Source of the DNA: Oppiella nova
Taxonomy: Eukaryota; Arthropoda; Arachnida; Sarcoptiformes; Oppiidae
DNA length: 25,584 nt
Assembly: GCA_905397405.1 (NCBI GenBank)
Contig: CAJPVJ010000425.1
Location: 1-25,584 of the forward strand
Direction: 5' to 3'
The position numbers were made by a program, and so were the translations under genes. The notes beneath the pieces were generated by a model. It searched no databases, was not told where the DNA came from, and saw only the letters and a program-made list of their open reading frames with translations. Within the stretch, counting starts at the first letter, position 1; every line of letters begins with the position of its first letter. This document shows, in pieces, positions 8,802 through 20,977 of the stretch.

Positions 8802-10452
8802 AATTTTCAAAGTCATGTAAGATTTTAATGCATTATTTGAAGGCATATATTGTGATGGATTTGGTGATGGAGTTCAATGAACATTGAATTTCATGCGCCC
8901 ATAGATTGAGAGACAAATGAGAGGCACAGAAATCAGATGAAATACAAACTGATGAATACATATATCATAAATATTGTTGTACCCGGAATATATATTTCTC
9001 GGAGTACAAAAACGGGACAAACAGATACTAATGCCTCGATTATAAATTATAAATAATATATTAAAAACGACTGTAAGTGTCATGTAATCCACTTCTGGTA
9101 TTTAGTTATGAAATTTGCATTTAAATGCTATTATTTTGTTGATTTAAAACTTTATTTTATGAATTTATTTTTGCGACTGAATTAAAAATAAGAAGTATTT
9201 TATTATTGAATTTAATTAATTAGGAAACATTTTTGAGGCATTGTTTTTTGAATAAATTGTTTGCTGATTTAATTAATAAATTGTCTTAAACTTTATTGTC
9301 AATACTAGCAGCGTAAGTTTGTAATAAAATTATACACATAATTGAACATAAATTAAATTAAGTATTAAAATAAATTGTTAATAAAATTAAGATATGCTAT
9401 AAATTACAAAACCTGTACTTAAGAACTGGTAGTCATTGTGTGCATAAAACATAACTAAAATTAAATTAAATTTTAATAAAATCAAAATTACAATAAAATA
9501 CTAATTATTGTTTAGGTTTTCATTCATTTAAAATTTAAATCCGTTTATAAAGCGTGTGTTTCTACAAAAATTTCAATTATATCTATATTTATGAAAATTT
9601 ATAACAATTTCTTCGCAAAACATTAAAATTATTAATATTTGTGTTGATTTTAAAAGTTTATTCACTAAAAAAGGTCATTAAATCTTTGTTAACATGATAT
9701 TTAAGATATATTTAGGGTATCATAGCCTTCAAGACTGGGGTCTAAAGTTTATGTATGTATTTCTCAAGTCATATATTTCTTAATGAGTTTCTTAGGATTT
9801 TGGCGAAAATTAATGTTAACATCAATGGGACGGACGGTTGTGTTTTTAATAAGGGATAGGAAGGGATAAGTGACTGCAAAATAATTTAAGGACTAGTATT
9901 TCTCGTACACTATCTCACGAGATATATTCGCGATATAAAATACATTTTTCATATTTTCAGGACAACCTTTACGTATGAAAATTTCGTATTTAAGGGAAGT
10001 TAGGTTTCGCTAATATATGGCTCACTTTGCCGTCAACTCCATGGCCTCTCATCTCTCATTTTGCACCTCTTTTTGCAGCTCAAGAGAACCAGTTATGAGA
10101 TATAAACAGAAGGTATTTATTAATTATCTTTTAGCAAAAAGGCATACAAGTGTTAAATATACGATATGAACCCCTTTTCTCTATACTCTATACTCCAACT
10201 GTTACTATGATTTTTTTCCGGTGATATTTCCTACTATTAGTGCCAATAGTAGTGAATGTCTGCCAGAGCTGTCTGTAATGAGATTTGTGTCTCTCTTACT
10301 CCGGGAGAGAAAGAGTTCAGTATTTTTATACTTAAAAAAAGAAATTCAAAAGAAAATCGAGTGTTTGTTTGGGTGTTGAAAGTGTTGAGTGGGGGCTAGA
10401 GTTCAATGCATTCATTCATTTTATTGAGATGTTTGCCAATGAATGGCACAGT

Positions 10453-10458
10453 AAGAGA

Positions 10459-10490
<32 letters not shown>
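10453..10490. repeat. (GA)n microsatellite
   Basis: A GA array interrupted by one CA step near 10470. A shorter purine run (AAGAGAGAGAAAGAAG) follows about 160 bases downstream. Confidence 0.96.
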
Positions 10491-11760
10491 CGACTATTTT
10501 TGTCGCAAAGGAATATAAATACAGCGAGTATTTATTTTTGCCCACTATTTTTGTATGTATTTTATCCTAAACTAAACACAACGGCAAATACAAATGGTTT
10601 ACTTAATTTGGAGTACATTTAAGGTATTTATTTGATATAAGAGTTAAGAGAGAGAAAGAAGTTTCTTTGTAAAGACCAATAGACTTAAGACAAGGGACTG
10701 ACTCTCACTGACAATACCCGAGCGCTAAAGAAATAGGAAAATGATTATGAAATCATAAAATGTTTGCAAAGGATAGCGAAATGCGATTACATTTCTCTCT
10801 ATCTGTTCACATATTATGCACTTTTGATTGACAGTTATATCGGTTTTCGTATTTAATTAATATCACAACCACTTAATACACACCCAATGATAACACACAG
10901 TGAATAGCGTCTTATATAATAGGCTTACACTTCATAGTTATTATACTTATTATATAAGAATTATTAATATATTAATATCATTTACGAAAAAAACCAATAA
11001 TTTGTTTTGATATAAAACTTTTCAATCATAGCTAATCGTATTCAAGAAACCAAATATCAAAAACTTGTAGCCAAAGGGCATTAAATGAGAGGCAGAAAAA
11101 TGGAAATTATTTATTGAAATGATTGAGAAAATCGATTATAAAAAGGCATAAAATTATTAGACATCAACATAAATGGTAAGATTTTTTAATAATTATAATG
11201 TGCACTGGCAAACATATTTTTGTCAAAATTAATTCAGTAATTATTTGTAAAATGATCTTATTCGCCATATAAAGTTATGATTTATTTTAATTGATTCTTA
11301 ATTTCTTATAAACATAGAGTTTTTAGTTTTTAAAGCATTTAATTTAGCAGTTATTGAATAATAATTAGTCGAAATTAGTTTACAAATTATATACAATTAA
11401 GAGTCACTTATTGAGAGGAATTTCAATGTATTGTTAAAATACATATTGAAAATACTTGACTCCAAAACGCCTTTCAAAATATGATTATGAAATAAAATGA
11501 CAATAAGTATGATATGTAATGAAAAGTCAAATAAACATTAAAAGAGAGAAGATGTGGTAATTTATATGCATTTTTAATGAATTAGTTAAGCGACAGAAGA
11601 GCAGAAAAAGGCACTTAAAGTTTAATTCACTTTTTTGTATGCATTGCCAAACAGACCGCATCACCAAAAATCATATCAATTTTAAAAGCATTCCTTTCCT
11701 CACAATTCATTTCAATTCTTGGCTCAAAACTTGTGATAAATTCAACAGATTCTCACACTT

Positions 11761-11762
<2 letters not shown>

Positions 11763-11803
<41 letters not shown>
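11763..11803. repeat. (CT)n microsatellite
   Basis: A 41-base pure CT array. The open frame spanning it reads Leu-Ser repeats and is not considered real. Confidence 0.97.
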
Positions 11804-11807
<4 letters not shown>

Positions 11808-13494
11808 TCACAATTCAAACACTGATAGAGCAATGGATATGTAATTATTAGCGAAGAAACCACTCATAGAATACAACAATTCTGTGTTTGAAATGTTTGC
11901 CTCATATATGGCTTTCCATTAGTGAAAGAATATATTTTTGAGTTTATAATGTATACAAAAACAACACTATTTGCTTGAATGGTATTCGTCTCGATTAGCA
12001 TATTCTTTGAGGGGAACTCCACTTTTCCATGAGATGTGCCAAAACAGTGCTGAAATACCGATAATACAAACATAGACAATAAATGTGTAGACAGAGGTGA
12101 TAAGCAGGCACTGGTACTGCAGTATATAAAGGGCAGGTGCGCTCTAATTAAATATAAAGACTTTTAAGTAAATTAGTTGAGCAATAATTTCGTATTTGGT
12201 TAATGATTTTTATGACTTTATAATCTAATCGGAAACACATTTATTAAAGCATTACGTGATGACAAAACAATGTTATTTCTAAATGTGTTTAAATAATCTA
12301 TTTTCGAAACATTTCAATAACTTTTACTAAATCAAAAGGGAAATCATAAATAAAACAAATACCATATAAATGTGTTTTTAATTAGCTATGGCATTGGTAT
12401 GCGATGTATTGAATCAATAAATAGAAATAAATCATTAGATCACCGAAAATAGGGTCAGTATTGAAAGGTGTGCGCGTGAATATGCCGTGAATAGTGTTGT
12501 ATACATATATATTGGCCCCAGAAATATAAAAACAAGTGATAATTCATACGATTTAAGGGCCAAAGCAAACCAATTTGTTTCTCAGTGGGAGAACAACCAG
12601 ACATCTCGCAAGTAAAGCCCAGAAAACTATTTTCATAACTAATTTCTCCTGTAGTCTCACCGATACGTCAAAACCAAACTGTTGGCCAACACTAGTCCAC
12701 AACTTTTGTTTTAGATTAATACGAAAAAGTGTGTATGATTTATAACAAATTAATGTTTCCCCAAAACATATTTATTGCTCGGTGTATAAATAAATCCATT
12801 GACAAACACCAGTACTCTGTTGTTATATTAGCAATGTTGTTTCATTAATTTATTCCTAACTAATAATATATTTTTTATAATTTTTTATCGTTTAATATAG
12901 CGATTGTATGGATAGGTAGAAGTGGTGTCAGAGCCTACGCCCCGACTCTAATGGCTTATGTATCACAAAAATATCAAAAGAAATGTATTTTCTTTCTTAA
13001 GAAACAACTTTTCCATTAATAAGTCAATGGATAGATTTCGGGTGTCTTTTATTCTGTCTTAAAAGTAACAAAAAATTGTAAATTTTATTTATTTTGGGAG
13101 TTATTTCTTTTTAAATACAGCCTGTGCTCTCAAACTACACTTCCAATTACTGGGTGTCAGGCCCTTATATTAATTAGCAATCTTACTTTTCCCCGGTGTA
13201 TTTGTTTGTCTCGAGAAAATTGTATATAAATTTTAATGGTTAGCAATGTTTCGCTCGTTTAATTGTTTGGTTTAAAGTTTTTGCTCACAAAATATCCTCA
13301 AATAAAAAACTCATTGGGAAGTCATTTACTATATATTTCGTGTTTAAGGCTCGGGTAGCTTCTGGTTAGCCAACTCACACACACAGGCAGACAACTAACT
13401 GGCTATTAATATATTATGTTTAACTTTTTTATACCACACACTAACTCAACAATTGATTACGTTTTTCAGTGAAATGTTTTTTGTTTGGCTTTAG

Positions 13495-13641
13495 TTTTTT
13501 GGTTTTCTCTGAACTCTGGGAGAGAATACTCTCAGCGATTGAATCGAGAGTTTCCTTTGAGTCCTAACGAAGAAAAACATAAAAATCCCGAAACGAAAGA
13601 AAACAGAAACACTTCTTCAGCGGAAAAGCAAAACCAAAAAA
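13495..13641. other. Inverted repeat with 12-base arms
   Basis: TTTTTTGGTTTT (13495-13506) is the exact reverse complement of AAAACCAAAAAA (13630-13641), with a loop of about 120 bases. The outer flanks continue as near matches (CTTTAG against TTAAAT). The arms are A/T homopolymer-like, so chance is a fair explanation. Confidence 0.4.
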
Positions 13642-15992
13642 TTAAATATAAATTTCTCTCTCCGTTTGATAAGTGATTGCCAGTTGTTGTCATAAATTTG
13701 TTCACTTAAGTCGATTAATTTTAGTGTTTCTTAAAAATATAAGTTACAAAGCATTCAAAATTAACGATACATTCATGTTATCTGAAGTATAATTTTTCAA
13801 TTTATATGATTGAATACTCATTAGACGGTTGTACTCGGGAAACAAACTTTTGCTTTGAAAGTCATTTATATTGCAATCAATGCCTCGCGTATAGAGAGTT
13901 ATAAATACAACTCAATTGAAATGCATTTTTTGCTGTGTTTTAATATGACATTAATTTATGGTTTCGTTATTATTATTAATATAACAACAAAATAATTTTT
14001 AGTGTTTTATTATTCATTGAGTGAATTATTGCATTTTTATTATATTATGTATGTTTTGCTGTAAAAAAAATTATTTCAATTCTGTGTTAATCTCATCGAC
14101 GACTCCTTCGCAATGTTTGCATTCATTTTAATTGATTTATATTTTTCCTCAATAAAAATGTGTACCAAACCCTTGACTCCCACCTAATTATACGCAATTC
14201 ACATGTGCAATAAAATTGATTTTTATGGCATATATAATATTTATATAATTTCATTTCAATCTACTTATATTATAATGTTTTTTCTATTCGTCAGTGTATT
14301 CAAAGTCAAGGCTCTGTGTAATTAACTTTTGGTTTCTTATGATCCGAAAAGACTATTATTTAATAGTTATATAATATACTGTTTAATATAATTATCAATT
14401 TTTCCCGAAACAGAGGTCTAGTGTGACAATCAGACACAAGTCGTCAGACAATCTCTGTTTCATAATTAGATTGTTGTTGACTTCCGTTCATTAATAGAGT
14501 CATTCATTTGGGGGTCTCTTATGGGAAGACATGCCATACCATACAATCTCTGGCCAAAAATTTCTTGTCATAAAACGTCTCAATTTTTATGCGTTGAAAA
14601 TAAAATATAATTTTTATGATTACTCTCTACTTTTCAACGGCTTATACTAACGAGTAGTGTGTAATAAAATGTTGACATTATATTTAAAATTAGCATAACT
14701 TGAAAGCAATAATATTCAGCGAATAAAATGTATTTTATTGAAGATTTACTATTATTTTAAATATAGAAAGGATTTGCGTATATTAAAGTATTTTCTTATT
14801 CATTGCACAAAATAATAGTTAGTTTTTATAAATACAAACTTAAGATTTAATTAAATAAATAAGAAAATATTTTTTGAAAACTTAATTTAGATAAACAGAT
14901 ATTAACTTATTTGTCAGCAAAACACAAATGTATCGATATTTTTGCCAAAGAAATAAATTTGTAAAATTAAATTAATGAATGTGTTTATCATTTGAAGGCA
15001 TCGATTGCCGCCAAAAAATAAAAGACATTTTTGTATCAGAAAAACACATTTTTAGAAAACATTTCTTAATGTAAGTCATGAGGAGATAAGAAAAAAAATT
15101 GTAAAAAACTTTTATATAAAAATGAATTTGCATTAAAACATAATTTGTATCATTAGAAACGAGTACAAAATATACTTTTAAATAGCAACAAATAATAAAA
15201 TTAGATTTCTTTCGCCTTATATTAAGTTATTTGTAAAACAAAAAAAAAATTTCTTAAAATATGATATCATTTTTAAAGTAATGGAAAATCAAATGCAAAT
15301 TATGTCTTAAGTGTACATCAGATATAAGTGGCGAATAAATAACAAAATTATCATCAAATGGCTCGAAGACAAGGAAATTAGTTTTCTATACCATATCTTA
15401 AGAGACATTTTGTTTTATTTTGATTTTATATCTAATTTTAAAAGCTTTATATGTTTCACTCGCTGCCCAAACAGTCAAAAACTAGTTTATCATTAAAATC
15501 CATATTTATATGAAATACCTAATCATATATTCCCACTTAATGTCGGTGATTATGTACTGTACTTATCATAACAAACACTGGAGTCCGAGCGAGTATTGAA
15601 TAAATTTCGTTCAAAAGCTATTTTAAAAAACATTTATAAAACAAAAGCACTTATTTTCTGCAAACAATTTTTAAAGACTTTTCTCGGAAACACAGTTAAG
15701 GGACAGAAAAATGGTTTTTCAAAAGAAATAATAGGTTTGGGATTTCGGGATACAAAATAAAAGCACCAAAAATTGTTATGTAATTTGATTTATTGAAAGG
15801 TCGTCGTCTGCCGGTGCGGTGCTATAGGAGCCCCGATATGTCTTGAAAACATAAAATTAACTCAAATATCGCTTTTAATACATGGGTTACGGATATGTAT
15901 GAAGTGCTCGGCAACACTGGTTCACAGTTGTAAAGTGAAACTGCATTTTTGATTTCGTGATCAGGCACTGGCAGTGATATACCGGTGCCGTA

Positions 15993-16223
15993 TTGGATGG
16001 AACTGGTGGTGGCAGAGGCTCTAGTGCTGCAGAGACTGTCATCAATCTTCATTTGGTGCCCAATTTAGAGGCAAACAATTTCTCAGACATGGCTAATGTC
16101 GCACACCTTATCCACCAGTACTTCCCAAATATCACTTTTGCGATGGCTTTTAGCGGCAGCTGTATAAACAGCACCGGATCTCTCCCAGAGGTTAGGTATC
16201 CCTTGTTTTTAAAGAATTTATAA
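15993..16223 (+). other. Unassigned open reading frame in the less AT-rich island
   Basis: A plus-strand frame of 76 codons opens at TTG and ends with TAA at 16221-16223. It includes VINLHLVPNLEANNFSDM and HQYFPNITFAMAFSGSC. There is no ATG at the start and no convincing acceptor after the preceding TGA (15975-15977). A possible donor (CCAGAG|GTTAGG) lies at about 16190. On the opposite strand a frame with AKSHRKSDIWEVLVDKV is equally protein-like. Both cannot be genes, and neither resembles anything I know. I list it only so that the island is recorded. Confidence 0.12.
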
Positions 16224-16266
16224 CACATTAAAATATATAATGTCTTAGAAATACTGCTTCTCCACC

Positions 16267-16286
16267 AATATTTGGCTCCAAATATT
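16267..16286. other. Perfect inverted repeat, 9-base arms
   Basis: AATATTTGG (16267-16275), the two bases CT, then CCAAATATT (16278-16286). It lies 17 bases past the TGA of the minus-strand open stretch ending at 16303. No T-run or other 3'-end signal makes it a terminator. Confidence 0.6.
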
Positions 16287-16302
16287 CATTTCGCTTAACA
16301 AC

Positions 16303-16548
16303 TCATGGCTTTACATATTTGCGGATCCATTCTCTTGGCTTATGTAGGGTTAGCCCCGGACCCCACATATCACTGATATCTACATTAACTTCCGACCAGA
16401 CATTTGAACTCAACTGATGTCCAAATGAAGAGCCATCTCCCCATTCAAAAGCATATGGTCTTAGGGTCTGTGCAATGGTCTCCCAAAATACTAATGAGTT
16501 CTCAACCAAAGGGTCATAAAATGTTTGTGTCGTTCGCTCTGTGTTTGC
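16303..16548 (-). pseudogene. Possible terminal exon of an unknown small gene or remnant
   Basis: From an AG acceptor at 16550-16549 the minus strand is open for 81 codons to a TGA at 16305-16303. The sequence looks protein-like rather than AT-noise: it is rich in W, D, E, G and P, with pieces such as FYDPLVENSLVFWETIAQ, YAFEWGDGSSFGHQ and SDMWGPGLTLHKPREWIRK. Immediately upstream is a strong donor (GTAAGT, from 16619), giving a possible 71-base intron. The frame before that donor (ending GFPHECG) is open for only 12 codons, then meets a TGA. Either there is another intron, a frameshift has killed the gene, or the call is wrong. I recognise no family. No start codon is assigned. It runs on the same strand as robo and could be a gene nested in its intron or flank. 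Confidence 0.3.
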
Positions 16549-16645
16549 CTTTTATTATAGTTGTCTATTGAGTCGCAAAACACATATAACACTAAAACCA
16601 TAAAATGTCCTAAACTTACACCACATTCATGGGGGAAGCCTACTT

Positions 16646-16831
16646 TTATATATTGTCAGCGCTGGTAGTTTGTGGTGTTGAACCAGTTTTTGTGTCGTTT
16701 CTGTCGGTGTGACTCAATTCGCGGCTAAAAAGAGCTGATCTGACACTACAAGTGAAGGCAATGCACACAAACCCATAGAAGAGTCGGTTTTTCTTTACAT
16801 TTACAGTAAATGCAGAGAAAAGGCGATCCAA
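16646..16831 (-). pseudogene. Open stretch with signal-peptide-like segment, unknown
   Basis: This minus-strand open stretch lies just upstream of, and partly in a different frame from, the candidate terminal exon at 16303-16548. It has a hydrophobic run (LFYGFVCIAFTCSV) followed by a polar tail rich in T, D, N and S, ending in TAA. There is no in-frame ATG: the stretch opens at TTG right after a TAA, so as written it cannot be a complete first exon. If the two pieces belong together, a frameshift or an unseen splice near 16650 is needed. A second frame overlapping it starts with ATG and is also open for about 32 codons, which weakens the case. Function unknown. Confidence 0.15.
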
Positions 16832-18349
16832 TGATTAGACTCATCGGGAGGTCTTTGTGCCGGACCTCAGAATTGGCCAAAATTTTTAACACAAAGAGCG
16901 CTGGAAATGAAGGATTCATTTAAAGAGTGAAGGTTTGGACACATTGTGGTATGAGTGGTGGCCATGCATTTGGTCCGTCAAATGGCATTACGATTACAGT
17001 ATTGTTAATGAGAATAGAGTGCAGGAGAGAGACGACAGACCCTCTTAAATGGCTTAACACTACTGTAGTTATAGTTATATTCATTGGGAACCGGAGTTTA
17101 CTTTCTATTAAGCGTTTGTCTACCCCTTAAGGCTCTACACTCTTGTTGTCAGGAATTGGCAATTGTTGTCAATCGAAGAAATCCACACAAACTCAGGCAT
17201 TGTTAGCATTGGCTCTCAGTGGGGGTATACCATAGCATACCGTTCCAGCGATATACCCGGTGCTCGCGGTCTTGATTATCATTAGACCAAATATATGACT
17301 CTTTGGTTTTATTTTTGTTATTTTTAGCCAAAAACAAAAATCAAGGTTTTCTGTGTGTTTTTCTAATGGTATTGATCTATTGAATGGTGGCCCGAAATTG
17401 ATTGTAATTTTCACTCTTGTTTTCCATTCATTTGCATATTGGCTGTCAAGACAAACACATCCACACAAACAGACAAATCATTTCGTTATTTACTGCTTAT
17501 CAGAGCATAAATTTTGAATTTTTCTGTCAAAAGGCATTCGTTATGGAGGGCTAAGTATGGGTGAGAGACGGACGGGACTCACACGGCATACATACACCAC
17601 ATATGAGCGCACAAAACCATAATTCACGGAAAGGCACGCATACATCGCATGTATAAGCCGTGGCACAGGGCGTAAGGGATAGTTTAATATATGCATTAAT
17701 GGTTGACTGCATCTCCAGAAAGAAACGCTAAGAAAGTGTTCACTAATCTATGGGAGAGAAAGGAGAGGCCCTACTGAAGGGACAGGCGGTCACCAGTTAT
17801 CGCTGTGGACACTATTTTTCACGTTTGACTTTTGCCTGTCGTTTGAGACCATGAATGCGAAACACAGATAGAGTCGAGTCATATAAGACGTCCGAATCAT
17901 ATATTTTGCCAATTCATCCAAATATTGGACAGGCATTGCCATAGAGTACTGGCGCTCATATGACATTGAAAGTGAAGGGACTGGAGGGACAGCTGTTTAG
18001 CGACCATATTATACGGCAAGACATTTGCTTCAATGAATATCTCATAAGCAGCGAGTCTTAAGCCAAATACAGCACACGAGTGCTCATTGCTCTTGAATTT
18101 CCTTTTTTTGCTCTCAAATGTTGTCGGAGTTTGGAATTTCTGGTCTATTTTTGGTCAGACCTCTAACAGTCGATACAAAGAGCTTTTCAAAAAGGTATTT
18201 GTGGTACACATACACCAAAAATAATGCCTTTCCTACGCTTTCCTACACACAGAGACCCCGTTCCGATTTCCAATTCCCAAACTTAATATGTGTGACAAAA
18301 GTTTGTTTTGTTTTCACAATCTTTTTCTTTAGAGTCACAAACTTTGACG

Positions 18350-18353
<4 letters not shown>

Positions 18354-18395
<42 letters not shown>
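18354..18395. repeat. (CT)n microsatellite
   Basis: A pure CT array of 42 bases ending in CTCGTC. The long frame reading into it ends in a Leu-Ser tail and is rejected as a gene. Confidence 0.97.
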
Positions 18396-18399
<4 letters not shown>

Positions 18400-18533
18400 T
18401 TAAACTGAGTTAGAGTTACAAAACATGGCTATATTTTAGTGACAAAATATATATACATTTCTCTCGCAGTCATTGCCTGTTCTTACAGTGTTTTAAAGGA
18501 CTTGAAAATCGTGAGCGCAATAAGTCTTATACC

Positions 18534-18789
18534 ACTTCTCGTAAGACATGGGAAGCAATGAATTGCTGCAGTATTTTGTGTCGCAAACGCTGAACACTTT
18601 AGACACACTCTCGGCTTTTAAACTCCATTTCCAATGGGAATACCAGACAGACATTAAAATTACTTCTCGTAAGACATGGGAAGCAATGAATTGCTGCAGT
18701 ATTTTGTGTCGCAAACGCTGAACACTTTAGACACACTCTCGGCTTTTAAACTCCATTTCCAATGGGAATACCAGACAGACATTAAAATT
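18534..18789. repeat. Perfect 128-base tandem duplication
   Basis: Bases 18534-18661 and 18662-18789 are identical over all 128 positions, starting ACTTCTCGTAAGACATGG and ending CATTAAAATT. The flanking bases differ on both sides, so the unit edges are well defined. The unit length is not a multiple of three, and the open frames across it are disrupted between copies, so it is not a coding repeat. Perfect identity implies a very recent duplication or an assembly duplication. Confidence 0.97.
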
Positions 18790-19860
18790 GTCTCTTTTTT
18801 AAACCCATGTATTTTTCTACTCGTTTCGACATTCAGTGAAAAATGTAAACAAAATGCTCTTTCAATATATTCTTGAGACGCCTTTTATTGTGAGAGAAAT
18901 TTATTGTATTTTCTGGTCTCTCTCGGCCCTACAGATGGGATGAGAGATATATCGCTGTATTGAATGAGATATTGAATGCAATAAATCACGAAATAAAACA
19001 AAAAAAATATGTAAACGAATGGCACGAATAGAAATTGTCAGTTGTTTTGCACGAAAATATTGAAAATTAAGATTTTTGTCATCAATGGTATAACTCATGA
19101 GAAGTGTGAGCTTAACAACAAAATTAATATATGTTTGAAAGGCTCGCGTTTGAGAGCAAACAAACTTTGGTTAAACATATTTTTTTGTTGGTCTAAGGGG
19201 TCTGTCCTCTCCGTCAATATGTTATACAAATTTCGTTCAATTTTTACAATATTTTTCTTTAACCAAAAAAGTAATAATAATGAGTGAAAAGCTCTCAATG
19301 AATTTGTCAAAAAATACATTTCCCCACAAAACTACATCGAGAGCTCCTCCACACACACGACAATTGGTATGAAATTTTTGGCGTTTGCTTTCACTCGAGT
19401 GTTATATTGATTGCATGTGTGGTGTCGTTCCCCTCCAACATATAGCCCTAACTCTCAGCGCAGACCAGAAGAGTATTTGGTTTTAATTTTAAAACTTTTC
19501 AGTGCTTTCGGAACAAAAGTTTTTCGCCTCCGACTCGAGTGTATGTACGGCTCGAGTGAACTGTCAGTCAAATGGATGGCAGCGAAATGGGGAGAGAGAC
19601 AGAAGTTTGTGATGAGAGGGCTATCCGTAGCAGTCGTTAAGCATTAATGATAGCGTCGATGCCTTCAAGGTTTTCATTGAAGCGAATTATAATTGAAGAA
19701 AATTCTCTCGTGTTTTGGCCATACATTGACTGAGATATTAGGCTCACATCCCATCACATCCCGGCGCAACATATATGCACTCATGGTTTTGATGCCATTG
19801 TCTGTGTGTGTGCTTTGATCTCACATTTTTCGGTCAAATATACTCATTGTATTGGAGAGC

Positions 19861-19878
19861 CTGGAGGCAGACCTCCAG
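19861..19878. other. Tight GC-rich hairpin
   Basis: CTGGAGG (19861-19867), loop CAGA, CCTCCAG (19872-19878). Seven perfect pairs with a four-base loop; no associated gene or T-run. Confidence 0.6.
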
Positions 19879-20939
19879 TGCCCACAACAACACTGAACCG
19901 ACAATAAGCTAAAACTAAGAGCCATTTCATGACATTCTTTAATAATAACGAATCGACTAATTATATTCATCAACCAAATAGACAACACATTATATTATAT
20001 TTTTGAAACACTCTCAAGTGCCAGAAGTCTGTGAAATGTGTGGCCAATACTCACTACTGGCTGCCAGTGCTCAGGCATTGCATATCATATGAGTTTCTCT
20101 TGTGTTTTAATATATCGCTTCTCCATTCACTTCGCTGTAGCCATCACTTCAACGGTAATGTGAAAAGCGGTGGAAAACATTGTGTTTCACCAGAAAAATG
20201 TTGTTTTCATTATATTTTCATAAATTAAGTTAAAGAGCGACGCGTAATGTCTCGCAAATAGTCACGACTTTTGAGGCGTTAAAATATATTATATTAAAAC
20301 TCTGGCCATTGATTAGATGAACGCAGACTTCACTCCTAACAGACCTTTCATAGAGTGCAGCGAAATATATATTTAATTAAAAATTTCGTTTTCATATGTT
20401 TATAGTCTGTCGGTGTGTGTATTAACTGTGCGGTCGGTTTGCAACACTAGATATTGTAGGCTATCTCGCGATGGGATGCCACGGCTCTCATGATTTAATA
20501 TCGGGTTTATTGTGCCCATCATATGTGGATTAGCCACACATTTTGGCACCGGAATCCATAAACATTTATTGCCAATCCGCCAATGAGTGCTCAACACATA
20601 AGTTGTCAATATATTATTATTTGAGAAAGTTATTTTGTATAATTAATAGCCGGGGTCAAATACCAGTGTTTGGGTTAACACTCGCTCGGAACTAATCATT
20701 GGCTTTATTACGAAAACAATGCATTTGATACATAAGTGAATGTATCGGAAATTGTTAACAAATGCTATTCAGAATTGTTTAAAAATATTTTATTGTATTC
20801 TTTAGTATACTTTAAATTAAACATTTTGTATATATTTTTTATCTAATATATGATAGTAATTGGAATTATGGTCTGTTGAACAGAAATTATGCTAAAATAT
20901 GCCAATAATTTACACCAATTGATGACACCGGGGAAGTGT

Positions 20940-20940
<1 letters not shown>

Positions 20941-20974
<34 letters not shown>
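20941..20974. repeat. (GA)n microsatellite
   Basis: A pure GA array of 34 bases following GGGGAAGTGTC. Confidence 0.97.

Positions 20975-20977
<3 letters not shown>

Larger units (their letters stand above)
8670..15780. other. Long non-coding stretch
   Basis: About 7.1 kb, strongly AT-rich, with no recognisable exon on either strand. It holds GA/CT arrays at 8782-8801, 10453-10490 and 11763-11803. It also has a perfect 10-base palindrome GTTGGCCAAC at 12681-12690 and a long-loop inverted repeat at 13495-13641. Open frames here are short and biased by AT-rich or CT-repeat sequence. It is probably robo intron or 5' flank. Confidence 0.6.
15781..17480. other. Less AT-rich island with unresolved coding potential
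   Basis: Composition changes visibly near 15780: fewer A/T homopolymers, more CG and GG steps, and several frames open for 60-90 codons on both strands. Simultaneous openness on both strands is what lower AT content alone would give, because stops become rarer. A protein-coding remnant is possible (see 16303-16548), but most of the island may simply be flank or regulatory DNA. Confidence 0.4.

Noticed and set aside
11639-11851. Plus-strand frame across a CT array
   Set aside because: Low-complexity Leu-Ser run; no splice or start context.
12121-12150. GTATATAAAGGGCAGG resembling a TATA box in less AT-rich context
   Set aside because: No initiator about 30 bases downstream and no exon on that strand; insufficient to call a promoter.
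12640-12750. Acceptor-like TTTCTCCTGTAG followed by a 29-codon open stretch
   Set aside because: No donor follows before the stop and the peptide is not recognisable.
18118-18408. 96-codon plus-strand frame
   Set aside because: It ends in the CT array and shows no recognisable domain; probably chance openness in the less AT-rich region.
18493-18876. Frames on both strands across the 128-base duplication
   Set aside because: The unit length is not a multiple of three and the same bases are open on both strands, as expected from duplication of non-coding sequence.
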